Made by a program: the position numbers and the translations under genes. The notes beneath the pieces were generated by a model. That model worked only from the letters and a program-made list of their open reading frames with translations, did no database searches and was not told the origin of the DNA. Below, piece after piece: positions 13,198 through 22,693 of a stretch of DNA of 64,000 nt. Where the stretch lies: NCBI RefSeq assembly GCF_014337925.2, contig NZ_CP143423.1, forward strand, positions 2,324,501-2,388,500, written 5' to 3'. This DNA comes from Roseobacter fucihabitans (GTDB taxonomy: Bacteria > Pseudomonadota > Alphaproteobacteria > Rhodobacterales > Rhodobacteraceae). Each line of letters begins with the position of its first letter. The stretch's first letter is position 1.

Positions 13198-15555
13198 TCA
13201 GAAAGACGTACTGAGCGTCAGTTCAAACGTCTGGTCCCGGTCGAAATCTTCCTTGACCAGCGCGTCCGTGAAGTTGAACCGCAGCGGGCCTACAGGCGTG
13301 TTCCACAGGATCGCAAAGCCGATGACATGGCGGAACGACCCCCCCTCGCCCACGATGTTTCCGCCCGCAACATTCACATCGCTCAGATCCCACAGGTTGC
13401 CCACGTCATAGAACAAGCCCCCGGTGATCCCGTATTCCTCTGGCAGACCGAGCGGGAACTCCGCCTCAAAACGCGCCGCCACATAAAGGTTACCGCCAAG
13501 CGGATCTTCGCCGCCCGTGGTCAGATCGCGCGGGCCAATCCCGCCGGGCTCAAAGCCCCGGATGATGTTGGTGTTCAGCAAGAAGCGGTCCACGGCCCGG
13601 TTTGTCCCCCCCGACCACGACAATGCGCCGCCCTCAAGCGTGGCACGCAGGGTCACTTCTTCGCTCAGCACTTTTGTCTGCCCGACAATGCGACCCGTGG
13701 TCTTGATGAATTGCGCATCCCCGCCCAGACCCGCGAAATCCTGGCCGAATTCCAACAAATAGCCGGAATTGGGATCCAGCCCGGTCAGACGGGTATCATA
13801 GGTCAACTCATATCCAAGCGAACTGGTCAGCTGCTCGCCCACGGCGATCTCATTGCCAATGACCGGGCCGTTGATCGGTGTGCTGCGAGCCTGCATCTCG
13901 GACTCGTCCAGAGTGTAGCGCAACTGGAGACGGGTGTTTTCGGCCACCGGGAAGGTCAGGGAGGGCTGAAACAGGAAGCGCTCGGTGTCATAGGTGGTAA
14001 AGGAGCTGTCCGTCTCTGCAATATCCAGTCGCAAACCAAAGGCCAGTTCGCGCCCCAAAAAGGCGGGCTCCACAAAATTGATCCCATAGCGACGCGAATC
14101 TTCGGTAGTCTGCACGTTCAATGCCAGGCGCTGGCCCCGCCCGAGAAAGTTCTCTTCGGCAAAGCGAATGGCAAAGCCGATACCGTCGTTGTTGGAGAAG
14201 GACGCACCAAAGCTAAAGGATCCGGTTGGGGCCTCCACCACATCGACATCCACAATCACCTGATCGGGCGAGGACCCTTCGCGCGCGTTCACCTCGGCAT
14301 TTTCAAAATACCCCAACGCCCGGATGCGCTCAGCGGCCTCGCGGATTTCGCGCGGGTTGAACGGGTCGCCCTCGACACTGTTGAACTGGCGGCGGATCAC
14401 CTGATCCAGAGTGGTCGTGTTGCCCTCCACATCAATGCGCTCAACAAAGATGCGCGGCCCGCGGGTCAGCACATATTCCACATTTAGGCGCAGGTTCTGG
14501 TCATCGCGTGTCACGCGCGGCTCGACCCGCAGAAAATCTACGCCATCGCGCAGCGATTGGCGCTCCATGCGGGCGATGTCGGCCTCCAGCAAGGAGGGCG
14601 AATAGACCACGCCCGGCTTGATCTTGGCAATGGCGCGGTAGATATCGGACTCCGCCCCCGGCACATCGCTGGTCACGGTAATTTCGCCGAAACGGAACTG
14701 CTGGCCTTCCTGAACATCAAAGACCAGGAAATAGGCGTCCCGCTCTTCGGTCAGCTCGGCATTCACGGAATTCGTGCGGAAATCAACATAGCCCCGCGAG
14801 AGATAGAAATCGCGCAAGAGTTGCTTGTCGAACTCGATGCGGTCTGCCACCAGCAAATCCGAACGTACAAAGGCACGCAGGAAACCCGCCTGCTTGGTAT
14901 CCAGAACACGCCGCAACCGGCGATCCGAATAATTGCGGTTACCGACAAAGCTGAGGCGTTCGATTTCGATGTTATCGCCCTCAAAAATCTCGAACACCAG
15001 ATCGACACGGTTGTCGGACCGGCGGATGATGGTCGGCGTCACCTTGGCCGCAAGACGCCCTTCATTGGCATAGGCATCCGCGATCAACCCCGCGTCGCGC
15101 TCCGCCTCAGAAGGATTGAACACGCGCCGCTCATTGGAATTGATTGCCGCGGCGAGCGCTTCATCATCGATGCGCGCATTGCCCTCAAAGCTGATCCGGT
15201 TGATCGTGGGGAATTCCACCACCGTGATACGAAGCGAATTGCCCTGCGGGTCGAAATTCACGGATTCAAACAATCCGGACCCGTTCAACCGCTGAAGTGC
15301 TGCGTTCAACTGCGCCGCGCTCAGCGTCTGACCCGGAACGATTCCCGCGCGTGTCAGGATCGCTGCATCCCCCACCCGCACGTTTCCGTCGATCGAGACC
15401 GAATTCAAAGTGTATTGTTGCGCCAGAACCTGCGTCGCGGGTGCGATCCAAGCCGCTGATAAAACCAGACAAACGCTTCCAAGTTGCAGCGATTGTTTCA
15501 GTTTTTTGAATTGCTTAAGCCTTTGCGAGCCGTTGCTCGATGTGCCCTCTGTCAT
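13198..15555 (-). CDS. bamA: Outer membrane protein assembly factor BamA
   Basis: BamA is the Omp85 channel that inserts beta-barrel proteins into the outer membrane. The 785-residue protein has an N-terminal cytoplasmic-looking stretch then a signal sequence (LGSVCLVLSAAWIAPATQVLA), POTRA repeats (about 50-430), and a 16-strand barrel. Conserved barrel marks include GGTNRAVDRFLLNTNIIRGF, which carries the RGF motif of loop 6, and a C-terminal strand ending in phenylalanine. It heads ompH, fabZ and the lpx genes, and follows rseP after a gap holding a 43-residue ORF. Confidence 0.97.
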   Translation of the reverse strand: MTEGTSSNGSQRLKQFKKLKQSLQLGSVCLVLSAAWIAPATQVLAQQYTLNSVSIDGNVRVGDAAILTRAGIVPGQTLSAAQLNAALQRLNGSGLFESVNFDPQGNSLRITVVEFPTINRISFEGNARIDDEALAAAINSNERRVFNPSEAERDAGLIADAYANEGRLAAKVTPTIIRRSDNRVDLVFEIFEGDNIEIERLSFVGNRNYSDRRLRRVLDTKQAGFLRAFVRSDLLVADRIEFDKQLLRDFYLSRGYVDFRTNSVNAELTEERDAYFLVFDVQEGQQFRFGEITVTSDVPGAESDIYRAIAKIKPGVVYSPSLLEADIARMERQSLRDGVDFLRVEPRVTRDDQNLRLNVEYVLTRGPRIFVERIDVEGNTTTLDQVIRRQFNSVEGDPFNPREIREAAERIRALGYFENAEVNAREGSSPDQVIVDVDVVEAPTGSFSFGASFSNNDGIGFAIRFAEENFLGRGQRLALNVQTTEDSRRYGINFVEPAFLGRELAFGLRLDIAETDSSFTTYDTERFLFQPSLTFPVAENTRLQLRYTLDESEMQARSTPINGPVIGNEIAVGEQLTSSLGYELTYDTRLTGLDPNSGYLLEFGQDFAGLGGDAQFIKTTGRIVGQTKVLSEEVTLRATLEGGALSWSGGTNRAVDRFLLNTNIIRGFEPGGIGPRDLTTGGEDPLGGNLYVAARFEAEFPLGLPEEYGITGGLFYDVGNLWDLSDVNVAGGNIVGEGGSFRHVIGFAILWNTPVGPLRFNFTDALVKEDFDRDQTFELTLSTSF

Positions 15556-15720
15556 GACCTGCCCCGATCCTCAGATTTTTATGTCTATCTGAGTACCCAT
15601 TATGGCAAGTGTTGTCAAAACCATGTGGCCAAAAAACCTGCGACAACTACATGAGCGCAACACTCCGGGTTTGCGCCTATCGCGGATTTTTCGATTTAGG
15701 GGCCGAAAATACCAGGAAAT

Positions 15721-15852
15721 TCAACCAATGATGGCATTTATCCAAGTCGCCGCCCCCAGGGCCAGCATGATGGTTGTGATATAAAGGACCCGGTCCCCAT
15801 TGAGTTCCAACAGAAGGCTCAGGCTTTGGTGTCCGCGTTCAATCGTCTGCAT
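15721..15852 (-). CDS. Small single-span membrane protein, 43 aa
   Basis: A 43-codon frame lies in the 390-base gap between rseP and bamA, on the same strand as both. It starts with ATG at 15852, seven bases after GGAGA, and stops with TGA at 15723-15721. The product begins MQTIERGHQSLSLLLELNGD, then has one hydrophobic stretch (VLYITTIMLALGAATWINAI). It should be an inner-membrane protein with its N-terminus in the cytosol. The function is unknown. The rest of the gap (15556-15720 and 15853-15947) holds no gene I can support. Confidence 0.65.
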   Translation of the reverse strand: MQTIERGHQSLSLLLELNGDRVLYITTIMLALGAATWINAIIG

Positions 15853-15947
15853 CGATCATCTCCAATGGTTCGATTTACAGATTAAAACGTGAATATGGCG
15901 TGACTATGACATAATAAAACGGGATCAAGGCATCTTTTAGGCACCAA

Positions 15948-17300
15948 TCAGGGGCAGAAGAGGTCATTCCCCAATGCAAAGACCATCAAGGTCAAAACCG
16001 TGGCCAATCCAAAAGTCATCAACACCCGCAGCGCCTTGTCGCTGGGCGGTTTGCCGGTCACGGCCTCATAAGCGTAAAAAACCAGGTGACCGCCATCGAG
16101 CGCGGGAACCGGAAAGAGATTCAAGAGCCCAACCGCCGTACTCAGCACCGCAATGAACCAGATGAAGGACTGCGCGCCCTGACTGGCCATGGCACCGGAT
16201 GTCTGCGCGATACCGATGGGGCCGCTGAGATTGCAGGTGCTGATCGCACCGGTGATCATATGGCCTAGACCCGAAAGCGACCCTTCGATGATGCGCCCGG
16301 TCTGGCGCACACCGCTCATCAATGCCTCACCCACGCCGGGGGTCTGTGTGGCGGCCTCAAAGGCCAGCCCACCCGCGATGCCGATGCGCCATTGCGTGGC
16401 AAAGCCGCCCTCGGGCTGGGGTTCATCCACGCGTTTGGGTGTGAGCGTCACATCGAGTGTATCGCCAGCGCGCCAGATTGTCAGAGCCAGCGGCGCGCCA
16501 TTGCCGCCCTCAACCGCCACCTTGAGTTCCGCAAAAGAGAAGATCGGCGCGCCATCAATCGCGGTGATGACATCACCAACTTCCAAACCGGCGCTCAAGG
16601 CAGGGCTCTGCGGGCTGACCCCGTTCACCAGCGGCGGCAGGATATAGGCATCCGCAACCCGGCGCTCGGAGCCGTCCCGTCGCACGGTATACTCGAGGAT
16701 CGCTTCCTGCGGGATCGCATCGATGAAATCCGCATAGGCCTGTGCGTCCTGCGTACTTGGGACCACGGCCCCGTTGATGCGCAGGATTTCATCGCCGACT
16801 TCAAGCCCGCGCTGCTCCACCGGCAAGGGGCGCAATTCGCCAACGGCCAGTTGATCACGCGCCACACCGCTGGTCAAAACCACAGCCGCAAAAACAAGGA
16901 TGGAGAGCGCAAAGTTGAACAGAGGCCCCGCCGCAACGGTTGCCGTGCGCGCCCAGAGGGGTGCGCCGTGCATGGTCGCGCGCAGCCGCACCGGATCATT
17001 TGCGGCCTGCGCCATCGCCGCATCATCGCGCCCGGAGGCCGCATTCGCGTCACCGGCAAATTTCACGTAACCGCCAAAGGGGAGTGCTGCGATCTGCCAC
17101 CGCGTGCCGCGCCTATCCACGCGGGAATAGAGCACCGGACCAAAGCCAAGCGAAAATACATCCGCATGGATACCCGACCAGCGCCCCACGATATAATGAC
17201 CGTATTCATGGATCGCCACGATCACCGAGAGCGCCAGGACAAACGCCGCAATCGTCCAGATGAACCCGCCAAATTGCGGTATCAACGCCAAAATATCCAA
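15948..17300 (-). CDS. rseP: RIP site-2 metalloprotease RseP
   Basis: RseP cuts membrane proteins within the bilayer, typically anti-sigma factors in an envelope-stress cascade and leftover signal peptides. The zinc motif HEYGH is at residues 31-35 and the third zinc ligand is in NLFPVPALDGGHLVF near residue 395. Two PDZ-like regions (about 125-300) lie between; GLEVGDEI and GLEVGDVI are their carboxylate loops. Membrane segments flank both motifs. The start is a TTG at 17300, with AGCAGGG upstream, three bases after the dxr stop. Confidence 0.94.
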   Translation of the reverse strand: MDILALIPQFGGFIWTIAAFVLALSVIVAIHEYGHYIVGRWSGIHADVFSLGFGPVLYSRVDRRGTRWQIAALPFGGYVKFAGDANAASGRDDAAMAQAANDPVRLRATMHGAPLWARTATVAAGPLFNFALSILVFAAVVLTSGVARDQLAVGELRPLPVEQRGLEVGDEILRINGAVVPSTQDAQAYADFIDAIPQEAILEYTVRRDGSERRVADAYILPPLVNGVSPQSPALSAGLEVGDVITAIDGAPIFSFAELKVAVEGGNGAPLALTIWRAGDTLDVTLTPKRVDEPQPEGGFATQWRIGIAGGLAFEAATQTPGVGEALMSGVRQTGRIIEGSLSGLGHMITGAISTCNLSGPIGIAQTSGAMASQGAQSFIWFIAVLSTAVGLLNLFPVPALDGGHLVFYAYEAVTGKPPSDKALRVLMTFGLATVLTLMVFALGNDLFCP

Positions 17301-17303
17301 ACT

Positions 17304-18476
17304 TTACCCTGCTCTTTTCTTTGCGACCCTATGGGCCTCCTGCCTTGCGACATGGTCCACTTGCGCGACGTTATCAAGGGTCATGGCGGCATCAATGTGA
17401 CCGGGCATGCCCGCAACGCTGTCCAGAACATCCTCCACAATGCTTGCCATTTCGTTGAAAGCGATGCGAGCGGCGATGAATTCATCCAGCGCGGTTTCCT
17501 TGGCCGCGTTGAAAATCGCCCCCGCCAGCCCCCCGGTTTGCATCACCTCGCGCGCCAGGCGCAGCGCGGGCCAGCGTGTCTCGCAGGGCGCGCGGAAGGT
17601 GAAACTCCCGATCCCCGCCAGATCAAGGCGCTCCACCGGTAAGCCACGCCGTTCGGGCCAATGCAGCGCATAGCCGATGGCGTGGCGCATATCGGGCGGC
17701 CCCACATGCGCCATCAGGCCCCCATCGACAAATCCAACCATCGCGTGGATCAGCGATTCGGGGTGCACCAGCACTTCGATCTGATCCGGTCGAACACCAA
17801 AATATTCACGGGTTTCAATGAGCTCCATAGCCTTATTGAACATGGAGGCGGAATCGATTGTGATCCGCTGCCCCATGTCCCAATTGGGATGGCTGGAGGC
17901 CTCATCCAGCGTCGCATGGGCGAGGTCCTCAATGGGCCAGTCGCGAAAGGCACCCCCGCTGGCAGTGATGATCACCCGCTCCACAGACTCGATATCCTCA
18001 CCGACGAGCGCCTGAAAAACCGCTGAATGTTCGCTGTCCACGGGCAAAAGCCGCGCCTGATGCGCCCGCGCCGTTTCCAGCATCAAGGCCCCGGCACAAA
18101 CCAGCGACTCCTTATTGGCCAGCGCCAGAATGCCACCGTGTTTGAGGGCTTCAAGCCCCGGTGCCAGCCCTGCCGCGCCGACGATGGCAGACATGGTCCA
18201 ATCGCTCGGACGCGCGGCGGCCTCAATCAAGGCCTGACTGCCCGCCTGCGCCTCCACGCCAGATCCGGCCAGAGCCGCACGTAAGTCCGACAGTAAATGA
18301 TCATGCGCGGTGATGGCGATTTCCGCGTTCAGACGGATCGCATCCGCCGCCAGTTGCGCGATGTTTGACGCGCCGGTCAGCGCCACCACGTGATATTCAC
18401 CCGGCACCCGTGCAACGAGATCGATTGTGTTCTGCCCGATGGATCCGGTCGCACCAAATATGCTGATCCGGCGCAT
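17304..18476 (-). CDS. dxr: 1-deoxy-D-xylulose 5-phosphate reductoisomerase
   Basis: Dxr is the second step of the non-mevalonate isoprenoid pathway and uses NADPH. The N-terminal nucleotide-binding motif is IFGATGSIGQNT (residues 6-17). LPVDSEHSAVFQAL and ITASGGAFRDWP hold the metal and substrate residues, and SHPNWDMGQRITIDSA is strongly conserved. The length is 390. It lies between cdsA and rseP with three-base gaps, so it belongs to one transcript that also makes the undecaprenyl carrier (uppS), which uses its product pathway. Confidence 0.97.
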   Translation of the reverse strand: MRRISIFGATGSIGQNTIDLVARVPGEYHVVALTGASNIAQLAADAIRLNAEIAITAHDHLLSDLRAALAGSGVEAQAGSQALIEAAARPSDWTMSAIVGAAGLAPGLEALKHGGILALANKESLVCAGALMLETARAHQARLLPVDSEHSAVFQALVGEDIESVERVIITASGGAFRDWPIEDLAHATLDEASSHPNWDMGQRITIDSASMFNKAMELIETREYFGVRPDQIEVLVHPESLIHAMVGFVDGGLMAHVGPPDMRHAIGYALHWPERRGLPVERLDLAGIGSFTFRAPCETRWPALRLAREVMQTGGLAGAIFNAAKETALDEFIAARIAFNEMASIVEDVLDSVAGMPGHIDAAMTLDNVAQVDHVARQEAHRVAKKRAG

Positions 18477-18479
18477 CGC

Positions 18480-19271
18480 TTAGCCAGACACCACTGGCGC
18501 GCCCATCAAAGGGCCGCCAATGATCAATATAAACACTGCTGCTCCCAACATCCCGTCAAACCGATCCAGCAGACCACCGTGGCCGGGTATCAGGTTCGAG
18601 CTGTCCTTGACCCCGACGCGCCGCTTGATCGCGCTTTCGGCGATATCGCCCATCTGGCTGGCCATGGAGACGGCGACCGATATGCCGATCAGCTGCGCCC
18701 CTGCGCCGGTATTGGCCATGAACACGGCCCCCACAAGTGCTGCACCAACCCAGCCGAAGCCAGTGCCGGACCATGTCTTCTTGGGGCTGACACGCGGCCA
18801 GAATTTTGGCCCGCCGATCATGCGGCCCGCGAAATACCCCACCACATCCGTGACCACAACGACCAGCACCAGCCATAGCATCCAGTGAAAGCCCAGATCA
18901 TCGCGCACCGACATCATACCGTAACCGGCCAACAGGACCATGACGGAAAACATCATGTAGATCGTCCTGAACTGGCGCAATTGACCAAAACCAACCAGCG
19001 CCGCCGCCAGCAATATCGGCAGGGCAAAGCCGATGGGCAGGTAAATCGCCACAAGTGTCGCAGCACCTGTAATGCCCCCCAACTGTATCGCCTTGCCCGA
19101 GCCTGCGCGCAGCATGATCGCCAGTTCCCAGATCATCAGCCCGCATATCGCTGCCACCATCACGTGGAAAATATGGCCCCCGACCCAAACACCCCAGAGG
19201 CCGAAAACCACCATCGCCGCCCCGGAGCCCAGGCGCGCGGCAAGATCGGACCATTTTTCGGGCATCGCCAT
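18480..19271 (-). CDS. cdsA: Phosphatidate cytidylyltransferase
   Basis: CdsA makes CDP-diacylglycerol, the precursor of all phospholipids, in the inner membrane. The 263-residue protein has seven or eight hydrophobic segments and the C-terminal family signature spanning IKRRVGVKDSSNLIPGHGG and LLDRFDG (about 215-240), which carries the metal-binding acidic residues. Its ATG overlaps the uppS stop by one base (TAATG). Confidence 0.94.
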   Translation of the reverse strand: MAMPEKWSDLAARLGSGAAMVVFGLWGVWVGGHIFHVMVAAICGLMIWELAIMLRAGSGKAIQLGGITGAATLVAIYLPIGFALPILLAAALVGFGQLRQFRTIYMMFSVMVLLAGYGMMSVRDDLGFHWMLWLVLVVVVTDVVGYFAGRMIGGPKFWPRVSPKKTWSGTGFGWVGAALVGAVFMANTGAGAQLIGISVAVSMASQMGDIAESAIKRRVGVKDSSNLIPGHGGLLDRFDGMLGAAVFILIIGGPLMGAPVVSG

Positions 19272-20011
19272 TATCCGCGCACGCCGCCGTAGCGCCGCTC
19301 GCGCCCGCCGTAAGCCGCGCAGAGCGTTTCAAATTCCTCGCCGGTGAAATCCGGCCAGAGCGTATCGACGAATTCATATTCCGAATAGGCCGACTGCCAG
19401 AGCAGAAAATTGGAAATCCGCGCCTCACCGCTGGTGCGGATCACCAGATCAGGATCGGGCAAAACATGCGTATCCAGATAGCGCGGCAGGGTTTCTTCGT
19501 CCACGTTCTCGGGCAGCAACCGTCCCGCCGCCACATCCTCTGCGAGGCGTTTGGTGGCGCGCGCCACCTCATCGCGCCCGCCGTAATTCAGGGCAATCGT
19601 CAGATGGACGCGGGTGTTTTGCGCGGTCACGGCCTCCAGATCGTTCATCATGGAGATCAGCTTGTCATCCAGCCGCAACCGATCCCCGATAAAGCGCACC
19701 CGCACGCCCGAGGTGATCAGCGCGCGCGTTTCCTTGACAATGTAACGGCGAAACAGGCTCATCAACCCGGCGACCTCTACCTGCGTGCGCTTCCAGTTTT
19801 CAGTCGAAAAGGCAAAGATTGTCAGGTAATCAACGCCGATGCGCGGGCAACTCTCAACGATTTCGCGCACCCGTTTTGCGCCAGCGTGGTGGCCATAAAG
19901 ACGCGGGCGTCCGCGCTGTGTCGCCCAGCGGCCGTTGCCATCCATGATGATCGCAACATGTCGCGGACATCCGTCGATCAGGTTGAGTTTCGCTTGGGGC
20001 ATACCTGCCAT
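19271..20011 (-). CDS. uppS: Undecaprenyl diphosphate synthase
   Basis: UppS adds isoprene units in cis to make the C55 carrier lipid of peptidoglycan and O-antigen. The catalytic aspartate lies in AIIMDGNGRWA near residue 20, HHAGAKRVREIVE follows, and FAFSTENWKR and RTSGEARISNFLLWQ are present. The length is 246 from the ATG at 20011, chosen because AGGAG lies about six bases upstream. An open extension to 20065 lacks a ribosome site. Confidence 0.96.
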   Translation of the reverse strand: MAGMPQAKLNLIDGCPRHVAIIMDGNGRWATQRGRPRLYGHHAGAKRVREIVESCPRIGVDYLTIFAFSTENWKRTQVEVAGLMSLFRRYIVKETRALITSGVRVRFIGDRLRLDDKLISMMNDLEAVTAQNTRVHLTIALNYGGRDEVARATKRLAEDVAAGRLLPENVDEETLPRYLDTHVLPDPDLVIRTSGEARISNFLLWQSAYSEYEFVDTLWPDFTGEEFETLCAAYGGRERRYGGVRG

Positions 20012-20180
20012 TATCTTCTCCTGCTGCCCACTCGCCTGTGTCAATATAGACAGCCCGTTACCCAACGGTAAATCGCTTTTACACGTAGAACGTGGCTAAT
20101 TCATAGCGTTTCAGGTAATAATACGTCGCAATATAAGACCTTATCGACCACAGGTCGGCAGAATTGCAACGCCTTCCCGC

Positions 20181-20744
20181 TCAGACCTGCATGATTTCGC
20201 CTTGCTTGGTCTCCAGCATTTCATCCACTGACTTGATCGCGCGGTCGGTGATTTCCTGCACTTCGCCCTCCCAAATCTTCTGATCGTCCTCGGAAAGCCC
20301 GTCCGATTTGGCCTTTTTGATCTGATCCATGCCGTCACGGCGCACATTGCGCACGGAAACGCGCGCGTTTTCGGCGTAATGGCCCGCAACCTTGGTCAAC
20401 TCACGGCGCCGCTCCTCGTTCAACTCCGGGATCGGCAGCATGATGATCGTCCCATTAAGCTGCGGGTTGATCCCCAGACCGCTTTCGCGAATGGCCTTTT
20501 CGACCTTGCTGACCAGCCCCTTGTCCCAAACGTTGATCGTGACCATGCGCGGCTCTGGCACGTTCACCGTGCCGACCTGATTAATCGGGGTCATAGAGCC
20601 GTAAGCATCCACCATCACCGGTTCCAACATGGAGGCCGAAGCACGCCCGGTGCGCAATGAGGCAAATTCCGTGCGCAGATTGGCCATTGCCCCATCCATC
20701 CGGCGTTCCAGGTCATCGGTGTCGAGCATAAAGTCGTCTGACAT
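20181..20744 (-). CDS. frr: Ribosome recycling factor
   Basis: Frr splits post-termination ribosomes together with EF-G. The 187 residues match the family length. [20 protein letters not shown] near residue 14 and the C-terminal [12 protein letters not shown] segment are typical. The ATG at 20744 fits the family N-terminus, with an AGGA site about seven bases upstream; the longer frame to 20789 is not supported. It lies 136 bases downstream of pyrH in the usual pyrH-frr-uppS-cdsA order. Confidence 0.96.
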   Translation of the reverse strand: MSDDFMLDTDDLERRMDGAMANLRTEFASLRTGRASASMLEPVMVDAYGSMTPINQVGTVNVPEPRMVTINVWDKGLVSKVEKAIRESGLGINPQLNGTIIMLPIPELNEERRRELTKVAGHYAENARVSVRNVRRDGMDQIKKAKSDGLSEDDQKIWEGEVQEITDRAIKSVDEMLETKQGEIMQV

Positions 20745-20880
20745 AACATTTTCCTGCCACAAGTTTCTGAGGTGCCGACGCGAGGACACCGTGGTTAGCG
20801 ACCTTATAATTCAGGATGATCGCGAAAGGCCAGCGCGAGTTGTAAGGGTTTGTGACACCCCGGCTTCCTGAATTCCCGTC

Positions 20881-21609
20881 TTATCCCTGGACCCGCGTGT
20901 AAGTCCCCTGCCCGGCCAATATCCCCTTGAACCCGCCCGGCTCATCCAGAGAGAACACGATGATCGGCAGGTTGTTATCACGCGCCAGCGCAATGGCGGA
21001 GGCATCCATCACCCCCAGGCGCTTGGCCAGAACGTCGTCATAGCTGACCGTGTCATAGCGTTTGGCATCTGCGTGTTTGACCGGGTCCTTGTCATAGACA
21101 CCATCGACCTTGGTGCCCTTGAAGATCGCCTCGCAGGACATCTCATTGGCGCGCAGCGTCGCCGCCGTATCCGTGGTGAAATAAGGGTTGCCGGTTCCGG
21201 CGGCAAAAATGCAGACACGCTTTTTTTCCAGATGTCGCACGGCGCGGCGGCGAATATAGGGCTCGGCGACTTCATTCATGGTGATGGCCGAAATCACGCG
21301 TGTATGGATGCCAAGCCCCTCAAGCGAGGACTGCATGGCCAGCGCGTTCATCACCGTGGCCAGCATCCCCATGTAATCCGCCGTGGTGCGCTCCATGCCC
21401 TGCGCGGAACCTTGCAGGCCGCGAAAAATATTGCCGCCCCCGATCACCATGCAAATTTCGACGCCCAGATCATGCACCGATTGGACTTCGCGCGCGATGC
21501 GCTCGACCGTGGGCGGATGCAGGCCAAACCCCTGATCCCCCATGAGCGCCTCACCGGAGATTTTCAGCATGACCCGTTTGAAGGCCGCAGGTTGGTCTGT
21601 TTCTGTCAT
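20881..21609 (-). CDS. pyrH: UMP kinase
   Basis: PyrH phosphorylates UMP to UDP. The bacterial enzyme is a hexameric amino-acid-kinase fold protein controlled by GTP and UTP. Typical blocks are [40 protein letters not shown] and [13 protein letters not shown]-like [13 protein letters not shown]. The length from the ATG at 21609 is 242. AGGAG lies nine bases upstream. It is the first gene of the long minus-strand envelope run, and it diverges from miaA. No tsf or rpsB gene is seen upstream, though they often precede pyrH elsewhere. Confidence 0.96.
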   Translation of the reverse strand: MTETDQPAAFKRVMLKISGEALMGDQGFGLHPPTVERIAREVQSVHDLGVEICMVIGGGNIFRGLQGSAQGMERTTADYMGMLATVMNALAMQSSLEGLGIHTRVISAITMNEVAEPYIRRRAVRHLEKKRVCIFAAGTGNPYFTTDTAATLRANEMSCEAIFKGTKVDGVYDKDPVKHADAKRYDTVSYDDVLAKRLGVMDASAIALARDNNLPIIVFSLDEPGGFKGILAGQGTYTRVQG

Positions 21610-21704
21610 GGGGGCGGGCTCCTGAGGCGCGGGGTTTCGTTTGGCCGCAAAATGTCGCAAAAGCGGGCGGACTTCAATGCATCCTGACAGGAGCGCGCGC
21701 AAAA

Positions 21705-22604
21705 ATGACATCCACAGGCGATCAAACCCTGCAGGGGCTGCTCAAAACCCTGTCGCGCGAGCGTCCGGTACTGATTGCGGGGCCGACCGCCTCCGGAAAA
21801 TCCGCGCTGGCGCTGGAAATTGCCGCGCGCCATGGGGGTGTCATCGTCAATGCCGACGCAAGCCAGGTCTATGACTGTTGGCGCATCCTGACCGCGCGCC
21901 CCTCCCCAGCCGAAGAGGCCGGTGCGCCGCATCGGTTGTACGGGCATAAAAGCGCGCGCGCGCCCTATTCCACCGGGCATTGGCTGCGGGAGGTCTCCGC
22001 GCTGTTGGAGGGGGAACACCGCCCCATCATTGTCGGGGGCACCGGTCTCTATTTCACCGCCCTGACACAAGGCCTCGCCGATATCCCCCAGACACCTGAG
22101 GCGATCCGCGCGCAGGGCGATGCCATGGAGATGCAGGCGCTTCTGGACGCGCTTGATCAGGAAACGAGAACCCGGATCGACATTGCCAACCGCGCGCGGG
22201 TGCAACGCGCCTGGGAGGTGCAGCGCGCCACGGGCCGCAGCCTGATCGAATGGCAACGCCAGACCCCGCCCGCCATATTGCCCACGGCACAGGCCGATAC
22301 GGTCGTGATTGATACAGACAGGGACTGGCTCAATACGCGCATAGAAATGCGTATCGACCAGATGATTGCGGCGGGGGCCGTGGAAGAAGCGCGCGCCGTC
22401 CAGCCCGATTACGACCCGACCCTGCCCGCGCACCGCGCCATTGGTGCCCCGGAACTCATGGCGCATCTGCGCGGCGAAATTTCGCTCAAAGAGGCCTGCC
22501 AGCGCATCAATATCGCCACGCGCCAGTTCGCCAAGCGTCAAAGGACATGGTTTCGCTCCAAAATGAGCGATTGGCCGCCTTTCAGCGCCCGTTCACAGCA
22601 ATGA
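21705..22604 (+). CDS. miaA: tRNA dimethylallyltransferase MiaA
   Basis: MiaA adds a dimethylallyl group to A37 of tRNAs that read codons starting with U. The P-loop [10 protein letters not shown] is near residue 27, [12 protein letters not shown] follows, and GGTGLYF and the RAIGAPEL segment are family marks. The C-terminal [14 protein letters not shown] is the tRNA-binding end. The length is 299. The ATG at 21705 has AGGAG about ten bases upstream. It diverges from pyrH. Confidence 0.95.
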   Translation: MTSTGDQTLQGLLKTLSRERPVLIAGPTASGKSALALEIAARHGGVIVNADASQVYDCWRILTARPSPAEEAGAPHRLYGHKSARAPYSTGHWLREVSALLEGEHRPIIVGGTGLYFTALTQGLADIPQTPEAIRAQGDAMEMQALLDALDQETRTRIDIANRARVQRAWEVQRATGRSLIEWQRQTPPAILPTAQADTVVIDTDRDWLNTRIEMRIDQMIAAGAVEEARAVQPDYDPTLPAHRAIGAPELMAHLRGEISLKEACQRINIATRQFAKRQRTWFRSKMSDWPPFSARSQQ

Positions 22605-22693
22605 TACTTGCATATATTAAACTGCTGTTAACTAATTTGATGGTTAATTTATGATAATTTTGTCTCAAATGTGATGCGTCACGGGAGAAACTC

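Noticed and set aside
12652-14487. A 611-codon plus-strand open frame opposite ompH and bamA
   Set aside because: It is composed of low-information Arg/Gln/Ala sequence and lies opposite clear BamA and OmpH genes.
21606-22541. A 311-codon minus-strand open frame opposite miaA
   Set aside because: MiaA on the plus strand is complete with all motifs; the other frame has none.
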